Part shown: positions 5,751-10,191 of the stretch, one piece after another
How the letters are laid out: every line of letters begins with the position of its first letter
Numbering within the stretch: position 1 is the first letter of the stretch
Source: an uncultured Sutterella sp.
Lineage (GTDB): Bacteria; Pseudomonadota; Gammaproteobacteria; Burkholderiales; Burkholderiaceae_F
Direction of reading: 5' to 3'
Length of the DNA: 10,191 nt
NCBI GenBank assembly: GCA_900552545.1
Contig: USAL01000062.1
Location: 1-10,191, forward strand
Made by a program: the position numbers and the translations under genes
The notes under the pieces: model-generated
Seen by the model: the letters and a program-made list of their open reading frames with translations, nothing else
Told to the model about the DNA's origin: nothing
Database searches by the model: none

Positions 5751-7151
5751 TTAGGCGATCTTCGAGTAGCCGCCCGCGCGGTCGGACTCGCGCAGGTAGC
5801 GGTCAAACTGCATCGCCACGGCGCGCACGAAGATCTTGCCCTTGGCGCTCACGGTGATCTTCTCGGGCGTGAGCTCGACCAACTCGTGCCTTGCGTAGGC
5901 CTGAAGCTTCTTCAGCTCATGCGCGAAGGTTTCATCGAACTTGATGGCGAACTCCTGCTCGATTTCGCTCTTGACGAGTTCAAAGCGGCACATGATCGTC
6001 ATGATCACCGCGCGGCGCAGCTTGTCGTCGTCGTTGAGCTTGAAGCCGCGGTTGGTCGCAAGGTGCCCCGCGCGGATCGCCGCATAATAGGGATCAATTT
6101 CGCGCGGATTGCAGGCGTAGTTGCCGTCGACAAAGGAAATCGAGCTTGCGCCCAAGGCCACCATGTCGCACTCGGCGCGCGTCGAGTAGCCCTGGAAGTT
6201 GCGCTGAATCGTGCCGTTGATCTGCGCAATCGACAGTTCATCGTCCTCCTTGGCGAAGTGATCCATGCCGATGTAGCGATAGCCGTTGGCCGTGAGCGTT
6301 CGAATCGAGTCGAACATGATCTGCACGCGCTCTTCGGCGTTGGGAAGGTCCGCGGGCATGATCATGCGCTGGGGCTTGAAGATGTTGGGCAGGTGCGCGT
6401 AGTGATAGAGCGCGATGCGGTCCGGCGACAGCTCGATCACGTGCTCGATCGTGCGCTTGAAGCTCTCGCGCGTCTGCTTCGGGAGCCCGTAGATGAGGTC
6501 CATGTTGATCGAGTGAAAGCCTTCCTCGCGCGCGGCCTCGATCACCGAACGGGTGAGCTCAAGGGGCTGGATGCGGTTGACGGCCTTCTGCACCTCGGGG
6601 TTGAAGTCCTGCACGCCGAGGCTCATGCGGTTGAAGCCCGCCTGCTTCAAGGTCTTCACCTTCGAGGGCGGGCAGCTGCGCGGATCGACCTCGATCGAGA
6701 ACTCGCCGTCGGCTTCAAACGGAAAGCGCTTTTGAATCTCTCCCATCAGAAAGAGGATCTCGTCGTCGGTCAAGAACGTCGGCGTGCCGCCGCCCCAGTG
6801 CAGCTGCTCGAGCGTGCGCGTACCGGTGAGCTTTTCTCCCACGAGGTCGGCTTCTTCGAGCAACACCTTCATGTACTCGGCCGAGCGTGCATGGTCGCGC
6901 GTGACGATCTTGTTGCAGCCGCAGTAGTAGCAGACGTCGTTGCAAAAGGGGATGTGGCAGTAAAGCGAGAGCCCCGCCTTCTTGGCGGCCTCGCCGCGGC
7001 CTGCGAGCGCCGCCTCGTAGTCGGCGGCCGTAAAGCTCGCGTGAAAGCGGTCCGCCGTCGGATAGGACGTGTAGCGCGGAGCGGGAACGTCAAACTTCTT
7101 TAAAAGCGCGTCGTCAGGCAATTCGACGCCGCTCGTGGCCGGATTGAGCAT
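5751..7151 (-). CDS. hemN: Oxygen-independent coproporphyrinogen III oxidase (radical SAM)
   Basis: HemN carries out the anaerobic oxidative decarboxylation of coproporphyrinogen III to protoporphyrinogen IX in heme synthesis, using S-adenosylmethionine radical chemistry in the cytosol. The 466-residue protein matches Escherichia HemN (457 residues) throughout. PRYTSYPTA is at 25-33. The [4Fe-4S] motif CxxxCxxCxC gives C70, C74, C77 and C79. GGGTPT (SAM binding) is at 120-125, EVDPR at 154-158, LGVQDFN at 178-184, DLIYGLPKQT at 218-227, GMDHFA at 295-300, and RNFQGYST at 317-324. The CGCNKIVTR block marks true HemN rather than HemW. ATG 7151 is supported by AGGAG 9 nt upstream. It is transcribed divergently from fnr and carries a perfect FNR box 70 nt ahead of its ATG, so anaerobic activation is expected. 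Confidence 0.98.
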   Translation of the reverse strand: MLNPATSGVELPDDALLKKFDVPAPRYTSYPTADRFHASFTAADYEAALAGRGEAAKKAGLSLYCHIPFCNDVCYYCGCNKIVTRDHARSAEYMKVLLEEADLVGEKLTGTRTLEQLHWGGGTPTFLTDDEILFLMGEIQKRFPFEADGEFSIEVDPRSCPPSKVKTLKQAGFNRMSLGVQDFNPEVQKAVNRIQPLELTRSVIEAAREEGFHSINMDLIYGLPKQTRESFKRTIEHVIELSPDRIALYHYAHLPNIFKPQRMIMPADLPNAEERVQIMFDSIRTLTANGYRYIGMDHFAKEDDELSIAQINGTIQRNFQGYSTRAECDMVALGASSISFVDGNYACNPREIDPYYAAIRAGHLATNRGFKLNDDDKLRRAVIMTIMCRFELVKSEIEQEFAIKFDETFAHELKKLQAYARHELVELTPEKITVSAKGKIFVRAVAMQFDRYLRESDRAGGYSKIA

Positions 7152-7192
7152 GTGTAGGCACTCCTAGGAATCTATGACAAAACGCAAACCAA

Positions 7193-7203
7193 CTGTTATT
7201 ATT
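7193..7203 (-). promoter_or_regulatory. Probable -10 region of the hemN promoter
   Basis: The minus strand reads AATAATAACAG here. AATAAT (7198-7203) is a 5-of-6 match to TATAAT and puts the FNR box centre near -38; TAACAG (7193-7198) is weaker but puts it near -42. There is no separate -35 hexamer, as expected when FNR overlaps it and contacts RNA polymerase directly. Confidence 0.45.
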
Positions 7204-7221
7204 CGATCAAATCACAAAACC

Positions 7222-7235
7222 TTGATCCTTATCAA
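7222..7235. promoter_or_regulatory. Perfect FNR box at the hemN promoter
   Basis: TTGAT-CCTT-ATCAA is an exact match to the FNR consensus TTGAT-N4-ATCAA. Its distance to the -10 region of hemN (about 20-25 bp) fits class II activation, where FNR overlaps the -35. The fnr-type gene next door supplies the likely regulator. The box is about 360 bp from the fnr start, so direct control of fnr by it is less likely. Confidence 0.85.
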
Positions 7236-7348
7236 TCTTTTCGGTCCATTGTGCTGATGTTCGCCTCGACGGCAACGGCAGGTTTGCCGCGGCTTTGGGC
7301 TCAAGCTTTCGGACGCCGGTCTGCGTGAATGTGCTGGTGAGTTTAGAC

Positions 7349-7374
7349 GGGCTAGATTATTTCATGATTAGCCC
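7349..7374. repeat. Inverted repeat in the fnr upstream region
   Basis: GGGCTA (7349-7354) and TAGCCC (7369-7374) are perfect 6-bp arms around 14 AT-rich bases containing TCATGA. Its TAGATT (7353-7358) resembles a plus-strand -10 element, so this could be an operator over an fnr promoter. No good -35 is seen. Confidence 0.35.
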
Positions 7375-7499
7375 CGTGCCGTCGCCGCGACGCGCCCTGT
7401 AGCCGAACATAAGAAGCGCTTAAGAGGCACTTCAGGAGAAGGGAGCTGACAAGTCTTCAGGGTTTTGCACCGGTATTTGGAGAGCGGCGCGCCTAACGC

Positions 7500-7519
7500 C
7501 CCATAAAGGCCCATAAAGC
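7500..7519. repeat. Short tandem repeat, two 10-bp units
   Basis: CCCATAAAG followed by G and then CCCATAAAG followed by C, in direct tandem, about 76 bp upstream of the fnr start codon. One helical turn spacing could suit a regulator with repeated half-sites; chance duplication is equally possible. Confidence 0.4.
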
Positions 7520-7595
7520 CCCGTCAAAGGGCGACTGCGCGCGTCTGCAGCACCGACAAGAAAAACGGCCTCTTTCTTTTTTCGCACGTGTGTTT

Positions 7596-8462
7596 ATGAA
7601 CAACCCCAACATCAACGCCGCGACGCTGCGCACGGCCTGCTCGAACTGCAATCTTCGCGAACTGTGCCTGCCGCTGGGACTCAGCCTCAAGGAAATCGAA
7701 CGACTCGAAGAGCTCGTGAGCACCCGCAAGCGCATCAAGCGCGGCGAGGCGCTCTACCGCGCGGGCGACAAGTTTGAAGCGCTCTACGCCATCCGGCTGG
7801 GGTTCTTGAAGAGCGCCGTGATGAGCTCCGACGGCCGCGAGCAGGTGACGAGCTTTCATATGTCGGGCGACATCGTGGGTCTCGACGGTCTGGCGGGCAT
7901 GGTGTATTCAAGCGATCTGATCGCGCTTGAAGACACCGAGGTATGCCTCTTGCCCTACCAGAAGCTCCTTGAGGTGAACCAGAGCATGCAGGCGATGAGC
8001 CTGCACTTTCAGCGGCTCTTGTCGATGGAGATCGTGCGCCAGAATGGCGTGATGCTCCTTTTGGGCTCGATGCACGCCGAGGAGCGCCTGGCGGCCTTCA
8101 TCCTCAACCTCTCGCAGCGCTTTGAGCAGCGCGGCTACTCGCGCAGCGAATTCGTGCTTCGCATGACGCGAGCCGAAATCGGCTCATATCTGGGCTTGAA
8201 GCTTGAAACCGTAAGCCGCGTGCTCTCGCGCTTCTCGCACGACAACCTCATCATCGTCAACCAGAAGCACGTGCAGATTCTCGACTTCGAGGGCCTGCGC
8301 GCCATCGTAAGCGGCCAGGCCTACCAACATAGCCACAACCAGCACGGGCACGAGCAAGCCGCGGGTACTCTCGACTCCCGTGCCGGCACCGCCGAGCACC
8401 GTCAGGTGCCGATTCAGCGCGAGCGGCGAAGCATCGACGAACTTCTTTCCGACGATCAGTAA
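7596..8462 (+). CDS. fnr: FNR-type oxygen-sensing transcription regulator with a C-terminal extension
   Basis: FNR senses oxygen with a [4Fe-4S] cluster and, when anaerobic, dimerises and binds TTGAT-N4-ATCAA sites. The 288-residue protein aligns without gaps to Escherichia FNR in the regions I compared (offset 5). The cluster cysteines are C15, C18, C24 (CSNCNLRELC) and C117 (EVCLLPY). The cyclic-nucleotide-like beta roll is followed by the dimer helix (about 135-155) with HAEERLAAF after it. The HTH recognition helix LETVSRVLSRF carries E204, S207 and R208, which read the FNR half-site. Q149 stands where Escherichia has D154. The family core ends near residue 245; the remaining 43 residues are hydrophilic, first His/Gln-rich, then Arg/Glu/Asp-rich. 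ATG 7596 is chosen; GTG 7590 is possible. No Shine-Dalgarno is seen at either. It lies divergent from hemN, its likely target. Confidence 0.95.
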   Translation: MNNPNINAATLRTACSNCNLRELCLPLGLSLKEIERLEELVSTRKRIKRGEALYRAGDKFEALYAIRLGFLKSAVMSSDGREQVTSFHMSGDIVGLDGLAGMVYSSDLIALEDTEVCLLPYQKLLEVNQSMQAMSLHFQRLLSMEIVRQNGVMLLLGSMHAEERLAAFILNLSQRFEQRGYSRSEFVLRMTRAEIGSYLGLKLETVSRVLSRFSHDNLIIVNQKHVQILDFEGLRAIVSGQAYQHSHNQHGHEQAAGTLDSRAGTAEHRQVPIQRERRSIDELLSDDQ

Positions 8463-8483
8463 AAGACCAAAGAGAGCATCAGG

Positions 8484-8516
8484 GCAGCCGGCCGAACTGA
8501 ATGAGACACCGGCTGC
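8484..8516. repeat. Inverted repeat shortly after fnr
   Basis: GCAGCCGG (8484-8491) and CCGGCTGC (8509-8516) are perfect 8-bp arms around a 17-nt loop. It begins 21 nt after the fnr stop and precedes the terminator by 15 nt. It has no T tract; it may protect the 3' end of the mRNA. Confidence 0.4.
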
Positions 8517-8530
8517 GCAGACAGTCAAAA

Positions 8531-8564
8531 AAGGCGGCTCATCCAACGGAGCCGCCTCTTTTTT
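8531..8564 (+). terminator. Bidirectional intrinsic terminator after fnr
   Basis: AGGCGGCTC (8532-8540) pairs with GAGCCGCCT (8549-8557) around an 8-nt loop, followed by C and six Ts. On the opposite strand the stem is followed by TTTTTT too, so it can work both ways. It ends the fnr transcript 69 nt after the stop codon. Confidence 0.85.
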
Positions 8565-8766
8565 GGGCACGAGGATTCGCTTGGCCCTGCACCGTCGGAG
8601 ACAAAAAGACCAAAACGCGGCGATTTTTGCGCGCAGCGCCTTCGCCTTCCTTCTTTTCGTCTTCATTGCCTGACTTTTGCGGCGGGATGCCGCCGAAGGC
8701 CTGCAGGGCCTCCCCGCCCTGAATTCACTACAATCTAAGCACAACTACCTAACCGCCGGACAAGTC

Positions 8767-9912
8767 ATGCACAAACCCGACACCGAAAAGTGCGTCCAGG
8801 AAAATCAAGGCGCGCCCGCTGCGGGCGGCTCACCCGCCCACGCCGACGAGGCGCGGCCGCATCATGTCGCCGCCCCCGACGTGAGCCTTCGCGCGCTCTT
8901 TAAGCTTGCCGCGCCCCTTTTTGTCGCCAACATCGCGATCATGGGAGCGGCGACCATCGACACAATCATGGCAGGGCGCCTCGGCGCCGAGCACCTCGCG
9001 GTGGTGGCACTGGGCAGCGCCACCACGGTGATGGGTCTTTTCGGGCTCGTGGGCGTGCTGCAGGGGCTCTCGCCCATTGCCGGACACCATTTCGGCGCAC
9101 GGCGCTACCGTGCCATCGGCTTTGAGCTCTCGCAATCGCTGTGGCTGTCGCTTGTGCTTGCCGTGATCGGCGTCATCGTGATCCTGCAGACCGACTTCTG
9201 GATCGACTTCGGCGGCGTCAAGGGAAACGTGGCCGAGATGGCGCGCGAATATTTCTACGCAAGCGCCTGGGGGCTGCCCGCAGCGGTGATCATGCGCTGC
9301 TACATTGCGCTTAATTCAGCCATCAACCGGCCGCGGGTGTCGATGTACATATCGTTGACGCTGCTTGCAACCAAAGCGCCCTTGAATCTTCTTTTCATGT
9401 ACGGCTGGTGCGGCTTTCCCGCCATGGGCGGCGCGGGCGCGGCCATGGCAATGAGCGTCAACTCCTGGATTGCGCTTATCGCCTACTACGTCATCTGGCG
9501 GCGCGACCGCTTCTACGACCCGATGCGGCCCGAGAAGTTCTTCTGGCCGCAGATGAAGGCCATTGCCGCACAGCTGCGCCTGGGCGTGCCCATTGGGCTC
9601 ACGATCTTCTTTGAGGTGAGCTCCTTTACCCTCATGGCAATCTTCATCAGCCGCATCGGCACGATTTCGGTCGCGGCCCACCAGATCGTGGGCAACATCA
9701 CGGCAACGCTCTACCAGGTGCCGCTCTCGCTTGCGATCGCCGTGTGCGTGCTGGTTTCCCAGTGCCTCGGTGCCGGCTACAAGGACGCCGCCCGCACGAT
9801 CACGGTGCGAACCTTGAAGTGCGCCGTGGCGATCACCGCCACCATCAGCGGCCCCAGCTCCTTCAATACCGAAACCGCCAAGAGATCCGCAACAAACAAT
9901 TCCGCTCCGTAA
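8767..9912 (+). CDS. MATE-family multidrug exporter, truncated at a sequence junction
   Basis: MATE (NorM-like) proteins are inner-membrane Na+ or H+ antiporters that expel cationic drugs and toxins; the family is about 450 residues with 12 helices. Here a hydrophilic tail of about 40 residues precedes the first helix (about 46-65, LAAPLFVANIAIMG). Family blocks follow: ATIDTIMAGRLGAEHLA, GLSPIAGHHFGA, ALNSAINRPR, then GVPIGLTIFFEVSSF in the second half (with the membrane Glu of MATE helix 7) and ISVAAHQIVGN. Similarity stops at about residue 352-359 (TLKCAVAITAT); the residues to the TAA at 9912 are read from unrelated DNA, so the last three or so helices are missing. ATG 8767 was chosen over the upstream ATG at 8677 because it gives the usual short tail; only GGA precedes it. 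The drug substrate cannot be told. Confidence 0.88.
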   Translation: MHKPDTEKCVQENQGAPAAGGSPAHADEARPHHVAAPDVSLRALFKLAAPLFVANIAIMGAATIDTIMAGRLGAEHLAVVALGSATTVMGLFGLVGVLQGLSPIAGHHFGARRYRAIGFELSQSLWLSLVLAVIGVIVILQTDFWIDFGGVKGNVAEMAREYFYASAWGLPAAVIMRCYIALNSAINRPRVSMYISLTLLATKAPLNLLFMYGWCGFPAMGGAGAAMAMSVNSWIALIAYYVIWRRDRFYDPMRPEKFFWPQMKAIAAQLRLGVPIGLTIFFEVSSFTLMAIFISRIGTISVAAHQIVGNITATLYQVPLSLAIAVCVLVSQCLGAGYKDAARTITVRTLKCAVAITATISGPSSFNTETAKRSATNNSAP

Positions 9913-10172
9913 TTGCGCAGCTGTACCGCCGCCTGAAACGCCAGTATCACTCCCATTAAAAAACAGATATAGACCACTATCGGCACCGATTTCCGGCCGC
10001 ATAACTCCAGATAATACCAGACAAACCGCCAGCGCAGCTTCTCAGGATGACGCAGCGTCTCCGCAACTCCGCAACACACCTCTCCCAGAAAGGCGACTCC
10101 ACCGGCTGCACCGGAAAAACCATCCGCCGCATCACGGCCGACATAGATAATGAATGTACGCATTTTATCCAT
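9777..10172 (-). CDS. MlaE-type ABC transporter permease, N-terminal part only (cut at the junction)
   Basis: MlaE-family permeases form the membrane core of ABC systems moving phospholipids between outer and inner membranes of diderm bacteria. The 131-residue open frame begins at ATG 10172. An amphipathic N-terminal part is followed by a first hydrophobic helix (PIVVYICFLMGVILAFQAAVQL, about 64-85) and the family signature YGAELFVADLLAVSVLKELGPLMVAVIAT to residue 116. The next expected residues are GRAGSA; instead the frame reads the antisense of the MATE gene and stops at 9777. So only the first 45% or so of a roughly 260-residue protein is real. No Shine-Dalgarno is seen, and the upstream DNA is AT-rich. 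It is less GC-rich than the rest of the window and appears to come from another genome. Confidence 0.75.
   Translation of the reverse strand: MDKMRTFIIYVGRDAADGFSGAAGGVAFLGEVCCGVAETLRHPEKLRWRFVWYYLELCGRKSVPIVVYICFLMGVILAFQAAVQLRNYGAELFVADLLAVSVLKELGPLMVAVIATAHFKVRTVIVRAASL
9822..9845. other. Junction between two unrelated sequences
   Basis: MATE similarity on the plus strand fades here, while MlaE similarity on the minus strand ends at about 9825. Both families can be read through a shared stretch of roughly 20 bases (AVAITAT on plus, MVAVIAT on minus). A short shared word joining two truncated, opposite genes is typical of an assembly misjoin. Confidence 0.75.
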
Positions 10173-10191
10173 AATGAAAATAAATTACACC

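Larger units (their letters stand above)
7152..7595. other. Divergent hemN-fnr intergenic region
   Basis: This 444-base stretch has no supportable gene. It holds the hemN promoter and its FNR box (7222-7235), an inverted repeat (7349-7374), a 10-bp tandem repeat (7500-7519), and a purine-rich AGGAGAAGGGAG (about 7434-7445) with no start codon after it. I could not find a convincing fnr promoter; the fnr leader may be long. Confidence 0.6.
8463..8766. other. fnr-MATE intergenic region
   Basis: These 304 bases contain an 8-bp inverted repeat (8484-8516), a bidirectional terminator (8531-8564) and, nearer the exporter gene, a TACAAT (8729-8734) that could be its -10, without a clear -35. No gene is supported here. 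Confidence 0.6.

Noticed and set aside
5525..5806. A 93-codon minus-strand frame after hemN
   Set aside because: It overlaps the end of hemN out of frame and reads through the hemN terminator hairpin; no ribosome site.
5651..5857. A 68-codon plus-strand frame near the hemN end
   Set aside because: It starts inside the terminator hairpin and overlaps hemN antisense; no homology seen.
5886..7103. A 405-codon open frame on the plus strand opposite hemN
   Set aside because: It is the antisense shadow of a strongly supported hemN gene in GC-rich DNA. Its product is low-complexity and rich in R, V, L and H, and it has no ribosome site or recognisable domain.
8184..8744. A 186-codon minus-strand frame over the end of fnr
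   Set aside because: It is antisense to fnr and crosses a bidirectional terminator; no family resemblance.
9316..10002. A 228-codon minus-strand frame under the MATE gene
   Set aside because: It is antisense to MATE and runs across the chimeric junction, so it cannot be one natural gene.
1..10191. CRISPR arrays, tRNA/rRNA genes, insertion sequences, integrases, prophage or defence systems
   Set aside because: I saw no spaced repeats, cloverleaf sequences, transposase motifs or terminal inverted repeats, and no nuclease/ATPase pairs typical of defence islands.

Overview
The window looks like a piece of a GC-rich proteobacterial chromosome, most likely a betaproteobacterium of the Sutterella/Parasutterella type. 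That placement rests on remembered protein resemblance (Escherichia-like FNR, HemN, exonuclease I and FeoA, plus an autotransporter-like relic) and was not tested by a search. The dense anaerobic and ferrous-iron gene content fits a host-associated oxygen-poor habitat.

Layout. Positions 1-1061 (minus strand) hold a ferrous-iron uptake operon read feoA-feoA-feoB; feoB runs off the left edge. Its promoter (1131-1159) has a near-consensus Fur box filling the spacer between -35 and -10. Pointing the other way is a badly frameshifted autotransporter-like outer-membrane protein relic (1411-2687). A strong hairpin terminator separates it from a minus-strand block: a 3-hydroxyisobutyrate-dehydrogenase-family oxidoreductase (2826-3728), exonuclease I sbcB (3849-5435) and hemN, the oxygen-independent coproporphyrinogen III oxidase (5751-7151). 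HemN has its own terminator and a perfect FNR box (7222-7235) at its promoter. Divergent from hemN is an fnr gene (7596-8462) with all four cluster cysteines and an unusual C-terminal tail of about 43 residues. After a bidirectional terminator comes a MATE-family exporter (8767 onward).

The MATE gene is cut at about 9822-9845, where the sequence changes abruptly into the 5' part of an oppositely oriented MlaE-type ABC permease from visibly different, less GC-rich DNA. Both reading frames lose family similarity inside the same roughly 20 bases. This is most simply an assembly chimera or contig-end misjoin; a real rearrangement is the alternative.

How the genes fit together: FNR probably activates hemN, whose product needs anaerobiosis and a [4Fe-4S] cluster. 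Fur probably represses feo, which imports the Fe2+ needed for heme and Fe-S clusters. So the window carries an anaerobic iron/heme module with visible operators. I did not find a convincing new biological system. The most noteworthy items are the chimeric junction, the operator architecture, the FNR variant and the multi-frameshift relic.
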